64,000 nt of DNA from Acinetobacter gandensis (GCF_001678755.1 NZ_LZDS01000027.1:124001-188000); one strand, 5' to 3'; counted from the stretch's first letter, positions 26,941 to 36,920 are shown. Program-made: numbers and translations. Notes: generated by a model not told the origin, from the sequence alone.

Positions 26941-26967
26941 AAAAAACCTCCAATTTGGAGGTTTTTT
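26941..26967. terminator. Terminator after hemJ
   Basis: AAAAAACCTCC, loop AATTT, GGAGGTTTTTT; symmetrical, works on the minus strand for hemJ 14 bases upstream. Confidence 0.88.
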
Positions 26968-26980
26968 GCGGAGAATAAAT

Positions 26981-27433
26981 TTAGAAGGTAGGTTTAACAA
27001 CCACTAAAATTACAACTGCAAAAAGAATTAATGTTGGCATTTCATTAAAGTAACGCCAAAATTTATGTGACTTATAGTGTGCATTCTCGATCAGCTTTTT
27101 ACGGTAATAACCACATACAAAGTGATAAATTACTAAAAGACCAACTAAGCCAACTTTAAGGTAGAACCATAAAGCTTCGTGGTAATGGCGGGTTGCATCC
27201 CCCCAATCAACTAAAAAATGGGCTGTGATGAGTGTGGCGATCATCGCTGGCCACATTATACCTCGGTACAACTTGCGTTCCATAATCTGGAAGCGCTGGT
27301 GACTGGTAGCATCATCACTCATCGCATGATAAACATAGAGCCGTGGTAGGTAGAACAACGCAGCGAACCAACACACCACAGCAATAATATGTAATGCTTT
27401 TAACCACAAGAAAGCATCAGAAGGAGCATCCAT
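26981..27433 (-). CDS. hemJ: HemJ, protoporphyrinogen IX oxidase
   Basis: 150 residues with four predicted membrane segments. The family hallmarks are LKALHIIAVVCWFAALFYLPRLYVYH near the N-terminus (conserved His, Trp, Arg and His; quoted in parts: LKALHIIAVVCW and LPRLYVYH), KLYRGIMWPAM and the C-terminal FWRYFNEMPTLILF. HemJ replaces HemG/HemY in Acinetobacter and makes protoporphyrin IX in the inner membrane. It lies 23 bases after fabB in the same direction, so it is probably co-transcribed. Confidence 0.9.
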   Translation of the reverse strand: MDAPSDAFLWLKALHIIAVVCWFAALFYLPRLYVYHAMSDDATSHQRFQIMERKLYRGIMWPAMIATLITAHFLVDWGDATRHYHEALWFYLKVGLVGLLVIYHFVCGYYRKKLIENAHYKSHKFWRYFNEMPTLILFAVVILVVVKPTF

Positions 27434-27456
27434 TAAATCACCCTATCTTGGGCGGA

Positions 27457-28686
27457 TTAGCCTTCCCATTTTTTGAAAACGAGGCAGGCATTTACACCGC
27501 CGAAACCGAAACTGTTACTCATCACAGTATTCAGTTTTGTGTTACGTTTTTCAAGTACGATATCAAAAGGTTTTGCACCTTCATCAAGCTCAGTTACGTT
27601 GATGTTTGGTGCAATGAAGTCATTTTGCATCATCAATACAGAATAAATGGCTTCTTGTACGCCTGCCGCACCTAAGCTGTGACCTGTCATAGATTTGGTT
27701 GAGCTAAGTGGTGGTACATTACCTACACCAAACGCATTTTCCATTGCTTTAAGTTCAGTAATATCGCCAGCAGGTGTAGATGTACCGTGGGTGTTTACAT
27801 AATCAATTTTGTCTACACCATGTTGTTTTGCTTCTTCAAGCGCCATAAGTACGCAACGTGTTGCGCCTTCGCCACTTGGTGCAACCATGTCTGCGCCATC
27901 GGAGTTTGCAGCATAACCGACAACTTCAGCAAGGATGTTTGCGCCACGTGCTTGAGCGTGTTCAAGTGATTCAAGCACTACAAAACCACCACCACCAGCA
28001 ATCACAAAACCGTCGCGGTCAGCAGAGTATGGGCGTGATGCAGTTTCCGGCGTTTCATTGTATTTAGAGCACAATGCCCCCATTGCATCAAACAGCAGGC
28101 TTTGAGACCAATGATCTTCTTCACCGCCACCCGCAAGCATTAAATCTTGCTTGCCAAGTTGAATCATATTGTATGCATAACCAATGGCATCAGCAGATGT
28201 TGCACAAGCACTGGTAATGGTATGAGCAATACCTTGTAATTTAAAGGCTACACCCACGTTTGCAGTGATCGTGTTTGTCATGTTACGCGGTACAAAGAAA
28301 GGGCCAACTTTACGTGCACCTTTCGTTTGTAATAGTTCATTCATTTCGATGACAGAAGCGGTTGAACCACCACCTGAACCCCCAGTAATACCATAACGTG
28401 GATTACCTGCAAGTTGTTCAGCAGTCAAGCCTGCATTTTCAACAGCAGCAACAGCCGCGTTATATGCATACATTGCGCAAACGCCCATAAAACGTTTTAA
28501 ACGACGGTCAATTCCGTCAAAATTTTGTTCGGCTGCAGCGCTTACGTGGCTCTTAAAATTGAGTTCTGCATAAGTTGGGTTGAAACGTGTTCCAGAAATC
28601 CCGTTTTGCAAAGAATGAGTAACATCTTCTAATGTATTACCAATGCATGAGTTGATGCCCATACCAGTGATTACAACACGTTTCAT
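27457..28686 (-). CDS. fabB: FabB, 3-oxoacyl-ACP synthase I
   Basis: 409 residues of thiolase fold. The active-site Cys is in ITSACATSADAIG; the catalytic His residues are in YVNTHGTSTPAGD and KSMTGHSLGAAG. The ACATSA motif and LGKQDLMLAGGGEE resemble KAS I (FabB) rather than KAS II. It extends acyl-ACP and is needed for unsaturated fatty acids. Divergent from the EcsC-family gene across 261 bases. Confidence 0.93.
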   Translation of the reverse strand: MKRVVITGMGINSCIGNTLEDVTHSLQNGISGTRFNPTYAELNFKSHVSAAAEQNFDGIDRRLKRFMGVCAMYAYNAAVAAVENAGLTAEQLAGNPRYGITGGSGGGSTASVIEMNELLQTKGARKVGPFFVPRNMTNTITANVGVAFKLQGIAHTITSACATSADAIGYAYNMIQLGKQDLMLAGGGEEDHWSQSLLFDAMGALCSKYNETPETASRPYSADRDGFVIAGGGGFVVLESLEHAQARGANILAEVVGYAANSDGADMVAPSGEGATRCVLMALEEAKQHGVDKIDYVNTHGTSTPAGDITELKAMENAFGVGNVPPLSSTKSMTGHSLGAAGVQEAIYSVLMMQNDFIAPNINVTELDEGAKPFDIVLEKRNTKLNTVMSNSFGFGGVNACLVFKKWEG

Positions 28687-28947
28687 CTACAGATCCTTTA
28701 TAGCGAGTAGTGAGTGAGATGTGGAATAGCCTTTAGGAGAGGGCATCTACACAGTCTGACTCATGTATTTTGAATGGAATAATAATAGCAGAAAGCATTT
28801 TGAATTCTTATGGCAAATCCTATGCCAATTTTTGTCTATGTACTTTTACTGTGCTGTTATGAAAATCTTAACTAAAAGATACATATTCAAGTTGTGATAA
28901 AGTTTGACTACACCTAGTATTTATCAAGAATTTCAAGAATAGTTAGA

Positions 28948-30417
28948 ATGGGGTCGGGAATGGCGAAATCGAATAATAAACCAACCAATAGTTTGCTCTC
29001 AAATGCCTTTGGAGTGGCTAAAAAGCTCAGTTCTACAGGGGTGTCAATTATTAATCATGTGGCACCAGAGTCGGTAACAAAGGTTATACAGCCGCAAAAA
29101 AATGGACAAACTTTAGAAGGGCAGTCACATCAAACAGGCTTGTTTGATGTTAAAAAATATGACAATCCGCAACAAATTTTACGTGAACATGTGCCGAATG
29201 TTTCTAGGCAACTGCTTGGTCGTCATTTTAGTACTGTTAATAATGTAGCGAATTTTGTCGCACCACAATTTACCGATAAAATTTCTGACTATTTATTTGA
29301 TCAGTTGAATCATTTTAGCTCTGAATTGTCTTCTGTGGATGCGGTACTTGATGAAGCGGGTGTACGAGACTTAGAAGTCTTAACCCAAGATGTAGATCGT
29401 TCTCATCGCATTAGTCAGGCACTGGCTGAACAAAACAAATGGATTGCTTCTATACAAGGTGCAATCACGGGTGCTACAGGTTTGCTGGGTTCAACAATTG
29501 ATATCCCTGCATCTTTGTTAATGACACTTCGGGTGATCTATCAGGTTGGACGTTCTTATGGCTTTGATTTGAGCAAAGAAACAGATCAAGACATTGTGCA
29601 GTTTATTTTTAAGCAGGTTGATCTAAGTTTAATTGCTGAAAAGCAAACATTGTTAATGGCTGTTAAAGCATTAACCAATACCTTGCAAACCAATGATCTT
29701 AGCCAATTGCAACAAATGTTGGGTTCAGATACTGATGCTGCGGCACTGAAAAAGTACGTGCTGGATGAGCAGGGTCAATTCAAATGGGCATGGCTGAACC
29801 AATTACCTAAGGTTTCACTGTTGAATCAAATTACACGATTATCGCCTGTTGCAAGCGCGGGGATCAGTGCGGTTTATAGTCGCCGTTTGGTTGATGAAGT
29901 GAATCAAAAAGCACAACAAGTTTTCTCGAATGCACGTCAGTACATTATTCAGCACCAAGATCTGACACTTCCGCCTTTACATGCCTATGAGCGTTCAATT
30001 GAATTGTTGGCACAGGCGACACCTAAATTATTAGAAGGTATCGAAACTATTAAAGCGAAAAGCTTAGGTGGTGCTGAACCTGTATTGGATCAAGTGGTTG
30101 AAGTAGAAGGGCATGACAGTATTCGTAATGTTAAAGTCACTAAAAAGACCCACATAAAAGCTGTTGATGATCAGTCGAATCAGGAAGATCGAGTGTTTGA
30201 AGGTTTGGATGCACTGGCAAAAAAAGTGGTTGAGCCGCATCAACCTGTTGCAGCGCAAAAGCCAGCTCTTAGTGAAAGTGAAGAATTTACTGCGGATTTA
30301 GATCTTGAAGAAGAGCAAGTGTTAGCTGAGGTTGAGCCAAAGCCTAAAGCAAAAGCACAAAAAGCCAAAGTGAAACAAGAAGATTCAGTTACAAAAAAAC
30401 CAGATGAACCTGTTTAA
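28948..30417 (+). CDS. EcsC-family protein with charged C-terminal tail
   Basis: 489 residues. The central region (about 165-360) carries the EcsC-type signature, WIASIQGAITGATGLLGSTI followed by DIPASLLMTLRVIYQVGRSYGF, a glycine-rich membrane-associating helix pair. The last 110 residues are Lys/Glu/Ala-rich and probably disordered (EVEPKPKAKAQKAKVKQED). The biochemical role of EcsC in proteobacteria is not established. ATG 28960 is an alternative start. No partner gene is evident. Confidence 0.75.
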   Translation: MGSGMAKSNNKPTNSLLSNAFGVAKKLSSTGVSIINHVAPESVTKVIQPQKNGQTLEGQSHQTGLFDVKKYDNPQQILREHVPNVSRQLLGRHFSTVNNVANFVAPQFTDKISDYLFDQLNHFSSELSSVDAVLDEAGVRDLEVLTQDVDRSHRISQALAEQNKWIASIQGAITGATGLLGSTIDIPASLLMTLRVIYQVGRSYGFDLSKETDQDIVQFIFKQVDLSLIAEKQTLLMAVKALTNTLQTNDLSQLQQMLGSDTDAAALKKYVLDEQGQFKWAWLNQLPKVSLLNQITRLSPVASAGISAVYSRRLVDEVNQKAQQVFSNARQYIIQHQDLTLPPLHAYERSIELLAQATPKLLEGIETIKAKSLGGAEPVLDQVVEVEGHDSIRNVKVTKKTHIKAVDDQSNQEDRVFEGLDALAKKVVEPHQPVAAQKPALSESEEFTADLDLEEEQVLAEVEPKPKAKAQKAKVKQEDSVTKKPDEPV

Positions 30418-30491
30418 AATTAAACCACTTATTTGCAGGCGAATAAGTGTGCAATAGGTGTAAACACTTAGATTTCAATGGCACTGAAATG

Positions 30492-30520
30492 TTGACCAAA
30501 ATTAAGTCTTCGCTTACAAT
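30492..30520 (+). promoter_or_regulatory. Promoter of the str operon (rpsL)
   Basis: TTGACC (30492-30497), exact 17-base spacer, TACAAT (30515-30520). Predicted start at about 30527. Confidence 0.8.
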
Positions 30521-30525
30521 TGCAT

Positions 30526-30557
30526 GCCCTCAAAAAGTAGTATTTTTTGGGGCTTTT
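30526..30557 (+). terminator. Hairpin at the very 5' end of the rpsL leader
   Basis: GCCC-T-CAAAAA (30526-30536) pairs with TTTTTGGGGC (30544-30553) with one bulged T, then CTTTT. It could end readthrough from the upstream gene or attenuate the str operon, because it begins at the predicted transcription start. Confidence 0.55.
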
Positions 30558-30578
30558 AATTAACGGGAGATTTGCCAA

Positions 30579-30953
30579 ATGGCAACAACAAATCAGTTGA
30601 TCCGTAAGGGTCGTACAACTTTGATTGAAAAATCAAAAGTTCCTGCGTTGAAGGCTTGTCCACAACGTCGTGGTGTTTGTACACGTGTTTACACAACTAC
30701 ACCTAAAAAACCTAACTCAGCAATGCGTAAAGTTTGCCGTGTTCGCTTAACTTCAGGTTTCGAAGTTTCTAGCTACATCGGTGGTGAAGGCCATAACCTA
30801 CAAGAGCACAGTGTTGTTCTTATCCGTGGTGGTCGTGTTAAAGACTTACCAGGTGTACGTTACCATACCGTTCGTGGTTCTTTAGACTGCGCTGGTGTTA
30901 AAGATCGTAACCAGTCTCGTTCTAAATACGGTACTAAACGTCCTAAGAAATAA
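30579..30953 (+). CDS. rpsL: Ribosomal protein uS12
   Basis: 124 residues, full length. [13 protein letters not shown] contains Lys43, and [13 protein letters not shown] contains Lys88, the positions where streptomycin-resistance substitutions usually occur; both are wild type. First gene of the str operon, with GGGAG at 30565-30569. Confidence 0.97.
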   Translation: MATTNQLIRKGRTTLIEKSKVPALKACPQRRGVCTRVYTTTPKKPNSAMRKVCRVRLTSGFEVSSYIGGEGHNLQEHSVVLIRGGRVKDLPGVRYHTVRGSLDCAGVKDRNQSRSKYGTKRPKK

Positions 30954-31132
30954 TCTTTTTAGATTAACTTCTTAAGAACGCAAGACCGCAATCCTTTATC
31001 GTCTCGCTTGTCTGATTTCTGCATTTAATTTTGTGAAATTCAAGCGACGTGTAGTAAGGCCAGCGAAATGTACACGACACTTTGTACTCATGCTGGATAA
31101 ACCTGAAGTGTCATATTTATAGGTAGTTTAAA

Positions 31133-31603
31133 ATGCCAAGACGTCGCGTAGTCGCTGCTCGAGAAATCCTTCCGGATCCTAAATTCAGCAGCCAAACAAT
31201 CGCTAAATTCATGAACCACGTAATGCAAGATGGTAAAAAATCTATTGCTGAAAGTATCGTTTACGGTGCTTTAGACCGCGTTCAAGAAAAATCAAAAGTA
31301 GACCCAGTTGAATTTTTTGAAGCTACGCTTGAAAAAGTTCGTCCTATGGTCGAAGTAAAAGCACGCCGTGTTGGTGGTGCTACATACCAAGTTCCTATGG
31401 AAGTGCGCCCATCCCGTCGTACTGCCTTGGCTATGCGTTGGTTAGTAGATGCTGCTGCTAAGCGTTCTGAAAAAACTATGGCTTTGCGTCTTGCTGGTGA
31501 GTTGCTTGATGCAGCTGAAGGTAAAGGCGCAGCGGTTAAAAAACGTGAAGACGTGCATCGTATGGCTGAAGCCAACAAAGCATTCTCTCACTACCGTTTC
31601 TAA
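31133..31603 (+). CDS. rpsG: Ribosomal protein uS7
   Basis: 156 residues ([18 protein letters not shown] start). It nucleates 30S head assembly on 16S rRNA. In E. coli S7 also represses its own operon at the rpsL-rpsG spacer. Here that spacer is 179 bases and shows no obvious E. coli-like structure. The reading frame is full length with the usual C-terminal NKAFSHYRF. Confidence 0.96.
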   Translation: MPRRRVVAAREILPDPKFSSQTIAKFMNHVMQDGKKSIAESIVYGALDRVQEKSKVDPVEFFEATLEKVRPMVEVKARRVGGATYQVPMEVRPSRRTALAMRWLVDAAAKRSEKTMALRLAGELLDAAEGKGAAVKKREDVHRMAEANKAFSHYRF

Positions 31604-31665
31604 GCAAATAAAACAGGCCCTAATCAGGAAGTTGACAGGTTGGTTGTCACCAATTTGTCATTAAA

Positions 31666-31695
31666 ACGCTTTAAGTTGCTAGCAACTTAAAGCGT
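31666..31695. promoter_or_regulatory. Perfect 30-bp palindrome between rpsG and fusA
   Basis: ACGCTTTAAGTTGCT (31666-31680) is followed at once by its exact complement (31681-31695). In RNA this gives a 13-bp stem with a CUAG loop, ending 38 bases before the fusA ATG. A wider 9-bp inverted repeat TAAAACAGG/CCTGTTTTA (31609-31617 and 31696-31704) allows an alternative pairing. Confidence 0.7.
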
Positions 31696-31733
31696 CCTGT
31701 TTTAAACAACAAAATTTAGGAATGCAAGAAATC

Positions 31734-33869
31734 ATGGCTCGTCAAACCCCAATTTCTCGTTACCGTAACATTGGTATCTCAGCGCACATTGATGCTGGTA
31801 AAACAACTACGTCTGAACGTATTTTGTTCTACACAGGTGAGAGCCACAAGTTAGGTGAAACTCACGAAGGTTCAGCTACAACTGACTGGATGGAACAAGA
31901 GCAAGAACGTGGTATTACTATTACCTCAGCAGCTGTAACATGCTTCTGGAAAGGTATGGGCAACCAGTTCGAACAACACCGTATTAACGTAATTGACACA
32001 CCGGGACACGTTGACTTCACGATTGAAGTTGAGCGTTCTATGCGTGTTCTTGACGGTGCGTGCATGGTTTACTGTGCTGTAGGTGGTGTACAACCTCAGT
32101 CTGAAACTGTATGGCGTCAAGCTAATAAATATAAAGTTCCACGTATCGCGTTCGTTAACAAAATGGACCGTACTGGCGCTAACTTCTTCCGTGCTGTTGA
32201 ACAAGTTAAAACACGTCTTGGCGGTAATCCAGTGCCAATCGTTGTTCCAATCGGTGCTGAAGAAAACTTCCAAGGTGTTGTTGACCTTATCGAAATGAAA
32301 GCGATTATCTGGGATGAAGCATCTCAAGGTATGAAGTTTGAATACGGTGAGATCCCAGCTGACCTAGTTGAGCTTGCTCAAGAATGGCGTACAAACATGG
32401 TTGAAGCTGCTGCGGAAGCATCAGAAGAACTCATGGACAAGTACCTAGAAGAAGGCGAGTTAACGAAAGAAGAAATCGTTGCTGGTATCCGTTCACGTAC
32501 ATTGTTGAATGAAATTCAACCAATGCTTTGTGGTTCTGCGTTCAAAAACAAAGGTGTTCAACGTATGTTGGATGCGGTTATTGAATTCTTACCAGCGCCA
32601 ACTGACGTAGAAGCGATCAAAGGTATCTTAGACGACAAAGACGAATCTGAAGGTTCGCGTGAAGCGTCTGATGATGCACCGTTCTCTGCACTTGCGTTCA
32701 AAATCATGAACGACAAATTCGTAGGTAACTTAACCTTCGTACGTGTTTACTCTGGTGTTCTTAAAGCGGGTAGCCCGTGTTATAACCCAGTGAAAATGAA
32801 GCGTGAGCGTGTAGGCCGTATCGTACAGATGCATGCGAATGACCGTAAAGATATCGAAGAGATTCGTGCGGGCGACATCGCGGCGTGTGTAGGTCTGAAA
32901 GACACGACTACTGGTGATACATTATGTGATGAAAACCACGTAATTACACTAGAGCGTATGGAATTCCCTGAGCCAGTAATTGCACTTGCAGTTGAACCTA
33001 AGACTAAAGCTGACCAAGAAAAAATGTCAGTAGCTTTAGGTCGTTTGGCAAAAGAAGATCCATCATTCCGTGTACGTACTGATGAAGAATCAGGTCAAAC
33101 AATTATTGCTGGTATGGGTGAGCTTCACCTTGACATCATTGTTGACCGTATGAAGCGTGAATTCGGTGTTGAAGCGAACATTGGTAAACCAATGGTATCT
33201 TACCGCGAAACGATCAAAAAATCGGTTGAGCAAGAAGGTAAATTCGTACGTCAAACTGGTGGTAAAGGTAAATTCGGTCACGTATACGTACGTCTAGAAC
33301 CGCTTGCTGAAGATGCTGGTAAAGACTACGAATTCGTTGAAGAAGTTGTAGGTGGTGTTGTACCTAAAGAATTCTTCGGCGCGGTTGACAAAGGTATTCA
33401 AGAACGTATGAAGAACGGCGTTTTAGCTGGCTACCCAGTAGTTGGCATTAAAGCGACATTGTTCGACGGTTCTTACCATGATGTCGACTCTGACGAATTG
33501 TCGTTCAAAATGGCAGGTTCTTACGCGTTCCGTGACGGTTTCATGAAAGCGGATCCTATCCTTCTTGAACCAATCATGAAAGTTGAAGTAGAAACTCCAG
33601 AAGACTACATGGGCGATATCATGGGTGACTTAAACCGTCGTCGTGGTATGGTTCAAGGTATGGACGATCTTCCTGGCGGTACTAAAGCGATCCGTGCTGA
33701 AGTTCCACTTGCTGAGATGTTTGGTTACGCAACTCATATGCGTTCTATGTCTCAAGGTCGTGCGACATACTCTATGGAATTTGCTAAATATGCTGAAACT
33801 CCACGTAACGTGGCTGAAGGCATCATTTCTAAGTTCCAAGCTGGCGGTAAAAAAGGTGACGACGAGTAA
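31734..33869 (+). CDS. fusA: Elongation factor G
   Basis: 711 residues from ATG 31734 ([20 protein letters not shown]). An in-frame ATG at 31722 is less likely. The GTPase motifs are [12 protein letters not shown] (G1), ERGITI (G2), DTPGHVDF (G3) and NKMD (G4), followed by domains II-V with the [14 protein letters not shown] segment of domain IV. It drives ribosome translocation and recycling. Full length, with codon use biased as in highly expressed genes. Confidence 0.96.
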   Translation: MARQTPISRYRNIGISAHIDAGKTTTSERILFYTGESHKLGETHEGSATTDWMEQEQERGITITSAAVTCFWKGMGNQFEQHRINVIDTPGHVDFTIEVERSMRVLDGACMVYCAVGGVQPQSETVWRQANKYKVPRIAFVNKMDRTGANFFRAVEQVKTRLGGNPVPIVVPIGAEENFQGVVDLIEMKAIIWDEASQGMKFEYGEIPADLVELAQEWRTNMVEAAAEASEELMDKYLEEGELTKEEIVAGIRSRTLLNEIQPMLCGSAFKNKGVQRMLDAVIEFLPAPTDVEAIKGILDDKDESEGSREASDDAPFSALAFKIMNDKFVGNLTFVRVYSGVLKAGSPCYNPVKMKRERVGRIVQMHANDRKDIEEIRAGDIAACVGLKDTTTGDTLCDENHVITLERMEFPEPVIALAVEPKTKADQEKMSVALGRLAKEDPSFRVRTDEESGQTIIAGMGELHLDIIVDRMKREFGVEANIGKPMVSYRETIKKSVEQEGKFVRQTGGKGKFGHVYVRLEPLAEDAGKDYEFVEEVVGGVVPKEFFGAVDKGIQERMKNGVLAGYPVVGIKATLFDGSYHDVDSDELSFKMAGSYAFRDGFMKADPILLEPIMKVEVETPEDYMGDIMGDLNRRRGMVQGMDDLPGGTKAIRAEVPLAEMFGYATHMRSMSQGRATYSMEFAKYAETPRNVAEGIISKFQAGGKKGDDE

Positions 33870-33918
33870 TCTTTCGATTACTATAAGCCCAAACTAATTC
33901 ATAGTTAAAAACCAAGTG

Positions 33919-33941
33919 CTCATGCAGTATCCCTGCATGAG
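33919..33941 (+). other. Hairpin in the fusA-tuf spacer
   Basis: CTCATGCAG (33919-33927), loop TATCC, CTGCATGAG (33933-33941). No T-run follows, so it is more likely an mRNA-processing or stability element than a terminator. The tuf ribosome site AAGGAAG follows at 33951-33957. Confidence 0.6.
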
Positions 33942-33962
33942 TAGTTTAAAAAGGAAGATCTC

Positions 33963-35153
33963 ATGGCTAAGGCTAAGTTCGAACGTAATAAGCCACACGT
34001 TAACGTGGGTACAATTGGTCACGTCGACCATGGTAAAACAACTTTAACAGCTGCAATTGCAACTGTATGTGCAAAAACTTTTGGTGGCGAAGCGAAAGAC
34101 TACGCTGCAATTGACTCTGCACCTGAAGAAAAAGCACGTGGTATTACAATTAATACTTCACACGTAGAATACGATTCAACTATTCGTCACTACGCTCACG
34201 TAGACTGCCCGGGCCACGCCGATTATGTTAAAAACATGATTACTGGTGCTGCTCAGATGGACGGCGCGATCCTTGTATGTGCTGCGACTGATGGTCCAAT
34301 GCCACAAACTCGTGAACACATCCTTCTTTCTCGTCAGGTAGGTGTACCTTACATCGTTGTATTCTTAAACAAATGCGACCTTGTAGACGACGAAGAGCTT
34401 CTTGAATTAGTAGAAATGGAAGTTCGTGAACTTCTTTCTACTTATGACTTCCCAGGTGATGACACTCCAGTTATCCGTGGTTCTGCTCTTGCAGCTCTTA
34501 ACGGTGACCAAGGTCAATACGGCGAGCCAGCTGTTGTTGCTCTTGTTGAAGCGCTTGACTCTTACATTCCAGAGCCAGAACGAGCTATCGATCTTCCATT
34601 CCTTATGCCAATCGAAGACGTATTCTCTATCTCAGGTCGTGGTACAGTAGTAACTGGCCGTGTTGAGACTGGTATCGTTAAAGTAGGCGAAGAAGTTGAA
34701 ATCGTTGGTATCAAAGATACAGTTAAAACAACTGTAACTGGCGTAGAAATGTTCCGTAAACTTCTTGACGAAGGCCGTGCGGGCGAGAACTGTGGTGTTC
34801 TTCTACGTGGTACTAAACGTGAAGACGTTCAACGTGGTCAAGTACTTGCTAAACCAGGTGCAATCAAACCGCATACTAAATTCGACGCTGAAGTATACGT
34901 ACTTTCTAAAGAAGAAGGTGGTCGTCATACTCCATTCCTTAACGGTTACCGTCCACAGTTCTACTTCCGTACTACGGACGTAACTGGTGCGATCGCGCTT
35001 AAAGAAGGCGTGGAAATGGTAATGCCTGGTGACAACGTTGAAATGTCAGTAGAGCTTATCCACCCAATCGCAATGGATCCAGGTCTACGTTTTGCGATCC
35101 GTGAAGGCGGTCGTACAGTTGGTGCTGGTGTAGTTGCTAAAGTAACTGCATAA
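33963..35153 (+). CDS. tuf: Elongation factor Tu
   Basis: 396 residues. GTPase motifs [10 protein letters not shown] (G1), RGITI (G2), DCPGHADY (G3) and NKCD (G4) are all present. It delivers aminoacyl-tRNA to the ribosome. Last gene of the str operon. Acinetobacter genomes usually carry a second tuf elsewhere; this is the str-linked copy. Strong terminator 14 bases later. Confidence 0.97.
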   Translation: MAKAKFERNKPHVNVGTIGHVDHGKTTLTAAIATVCAKTFGGEAKDYAAIDSAPEEKARGITINTSHVEYDSTIRHYAHVDCPGHADYVKNMITGAAQMDGAILVCAATDGPMPQTREHILLSRQVGVPYIVVFLNKCDLVDDEELLELVEMEVRELLSTYDFPGDDTPVIRGSALAALNGDQGQYGEPAVVALVEALDSYIPEPERAIDLPFLMPIEDVFSISGRGTVVTGRVETGIVKVGEEVEIVGIKDTVKTTVTGVEMFRKLLDEGRAGENCGVLLRGTKREDVQRGQVLAKPGAIKPHTKFDAEVYVLSKEEGGRHTPFLNGYRPQFYFRTTDVTGAIALKEGVEMVMPGDNVEMSVELIHPIAMDPGLRFAIREGGRTVGAGVVAKVTA

Positions 35154-35166
35154 TCGCTGATTGTGT

Positions 35167-35199
35167 AAAAAAGGCGCCTCTTTGAGGCGCTTTTTTTTT
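35167..35199 (+). terminator. Terminator of the str operon
   Basis: GCGCCTC (35174-35180), loop TTT, GAGGCGC (35184-35190), then T9. Confidence 0.92.
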
Positions 35200-35337
35200 A
35201 TTCAAATTCAATTAAATATAAAGATTGTCTAACAATAATTCTAAAAGCTGTCCTTAACTGATAATTCACTGTCCTTATCTGCACAAATAAACATTCAATA
35301 ATTCCTTAATATAAAAAACATCAAAACAAATAATAAA

Positions 35338-35356
35338 TGAGTGATGTATTCACTCA
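35338..35356 (+). promoter_or_regulatory. Inverted repeat upstream of the ferritin-like hydrolase (candidate operator)
   Basis: TGAGTGA, TGTAT, TCACTCA: perfect 7-bp arms with a 5-base centre, 15 bases before the ATG and just upstream of the AGGAG ribosome site. The layout resembles a TetR-type operator. Confidence 0.5.
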
Positions 35357-35370
35357 GTAGGAGTTTTTGC

Positions 35371-36252
35371 ATGAATGCTAAAGTAAAGATTACCAATCGC
35401 GCAGGTGCGAGCTTTCCAGTTCGTCGTATGAATTTTGATTTCGATGCTGTGCCTGAATATTGGATGAATGGGTCTGCGGGTTTAACGCATTTTATGACTG
35501 CTTTATCTGCATTATTTCCAGCGGGTGAAATGTTCTTTATTGACAGTGTTCGTGCTGTGAGACAGCACCCAGCCATTAAAAACAATGAGGTATTGCAAAA
35601 AGAGATCAGTGCGTTCATTGGTCAAGAAGCGATGCATACACAAGAACATGAAGGCTTCAATGCTTCGGCTCAGAAATATGGTCATGATGTAGAAACGCTT
35701 GATAAAGCCACAGGTCGTGTAATCCAAGGTGTACGTAAAGTATTTGCACGTATTGGTAAACCCGTTGGAATTACCCAAGAAATGGTGGATTTAACAGCAA
35801 CCACTGCTTTGGAGCATTTTACAGCAACGATTGCATCTCAATTATTGGTGAATAAACACATCCAGGAATTGATGGCAGATGAAACCATGAAAAATATGTG
35901 GTTATGGCATGCAATTGAAGAGAATGAACATAAAGCTGTTGCGTACGATGTCTTTGAAGGCGTATTTGGTAAAGGTTTCAAGGCTTATGCCTTACGCACG
36001 GGTTCATTAGTTGGCGCAATGGTCACGTTATTCTTTGTACAGAGCTATTTTGTGGCACGTTTGCTTAAAGAAGATAAGCAACTAAATTTCGCTGCTTTGA
36101 AAGATATTTATACCTATGGTTATAGTCCATCAAAAGGCATTATTACGGGTATGGGCAAAGAAATGTTGATGTACTTTAAACCTGGTTTTCACCCAAATGA
36201 TATTGATACACATGGTTTGCTAAAAACATGGAAAGCATATTTGGGACTTTAA
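35371..36252 (+). CDS. Ferritin-like metal-dependent hydrolase (PF10118 family)
   Basis: 293 residues from ATG 35371 (AGGAG at 35359-35363). An earlier in-frame GTG at 35341 would overlap the inverted repeat. Predicted helical bundle with diiron-type motifs: FIGQEAMHTQEHEGFN (ExxxHxxEH), TALEHFTA (EH) and WHAIEENEHKAVAYDV (ExxEH). A hydrophobic segment GSLVGAMVTLFFVQSYFVA lies near residue 225. The family is annotated as metal-dependent hydrolase, but the substrate is not established. Confidence 0.85.
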   Translation: MNAKVKITNRAGASFPVRRMNFDFDAVPEYWMNGSAGLTHFMTALSALFPAGEMFFIDSVRAVRQHPAIKNNEVLQKEISAFIGQEAMHTQEHEGFNASAQKYGHDVETLDKATGRVIQGVRKVFARIGKPVGITQEMVDLTATTALEHFTATIASQLLVNKHIQELMADETMKNMWLWHAIEENEHKAVAYDVFEGVFGKGFKAYALRTGSLVGAMVTLFFVQSYFVARLLKEDKQLNFAALKDIYTYGYSPSKGIITGMGKEMLMYFKPGFHPNDIDTHGLLKTWKAYLGL

Positions 36253-36278
36253 TCACAGCGCTGTGGTAACTTTTTGTG

Positions 36279-36306
36279 AAGAGCGATGAAGATCGCTCTT
36301 TTTTTT
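36279..36306 (+). terminator. Terminator after the ferritin-like hydrolase
   Basis: GAGCGAT (36281-36287), loop GAAG, ATCGCTC (36292-36298), T8. Confidence 0.88.
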
Positions 36307-36369
36307 ATTCGACTTTATGAACAAAGTTCCTATAATGCGACTTCCGCAATTGATGAAAGATAAACGAAG

Positions 36370-36828
36370 ATGATTCGTTTGATGCAGCATAGCGATGTGC
36401 AGCAAGTATTTGAAATAGAAAAGCTGGTGCAGAGCCATCCTTGGACATTGAAGCAGTTTGAAGAATCGATTGATTCATATCAAAGCACAGTGATCGAACG
36501 ACAAGGTCAAGTGGTCGGATTTTGTATTTTGCAACCCGTAGTGGATGAAGCAAATTTGCTCCTAATGGCCATTCATCCTTCACAGCAAGGGAAGGGTCTA
36601 GGTTATCAATTACTGGATGAGTCGATTGCTTTATTAAAAAATAATCCTGTACAGATATTTTTAGAAGTACGTGAAAGTAATGTTGCAGCTGTAAGACTGT
36701 ATGAAAAATCTGATTTCCATCAGATCGACCTAAGAAAGAATTACTATCCCAATCCGGATGGAACACGTGAGCATGCCATTATTATGGTTCGGGCTTGTAG
36801 TGATGACTTTGCCGCATTATTTAAATAA
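36370..36828 (+). CDS. rimI: RimI-type ribosomal protein N-acetyltransferase
   Basis: 152 residues, single GNAT domain. VQQVFEIEKLVQSHPWTLKQF is the RimI-type N-terminus. LLLMAIHPSQQGKGLGYQLL is the acetyl-CoA loop (Q/R-x-x-G-x-G/A), and LEVRESNVAAVRLYEKSDF is the typical C-terminal half with YYPNPDGTREHAIIM. RimI acetylates the N-terminus of bS18. Confidence 0.9.
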   Translation: MIRLMQHSDVQQVFEIEKLVQSHPWTLKQFEESIDSYQSTVIERQGQVVGFCILQPVVDEANLLLMAIHPSQQGKGLGYQLLDESIALLKNNPVQIFLEVRESNVAAVRLYEKSDFHQIDLRKNYYPNPDGTREHAIIMVRACSDDFAALFK

Positions 36829-36860
36829 TTATTGAAGAAGCCTTAATTGGGTTAAGTTAA

Positions 36861-36900
36861 AAAAATCACGGTCATGTATTGAGCATGCCGTGATTTTTTT
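36861..36900. terminator. Bidirectional terminator between rimI and bpt
   Basis: AATCACGG-CATG pairs with CATG-CCGTGATT around a short loop, A-run before and T-run after, between convergent genes. Confidence 0.87.
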
Positions 36901-36920
36901 AACTTAAAATGAAAATCATT

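Noticed and set aside
30954..31132. S7 autoregulatory site in the rpsL-rpsG spacer as in E. coli
   Set aside because: The spacer is long enough, but I could not identify the E. coli-type structure by eye.
31282..31578. Antisense frame within rpsG
   Set aside because: Product of strong codon bias in a highly expressed gene; no start signals.
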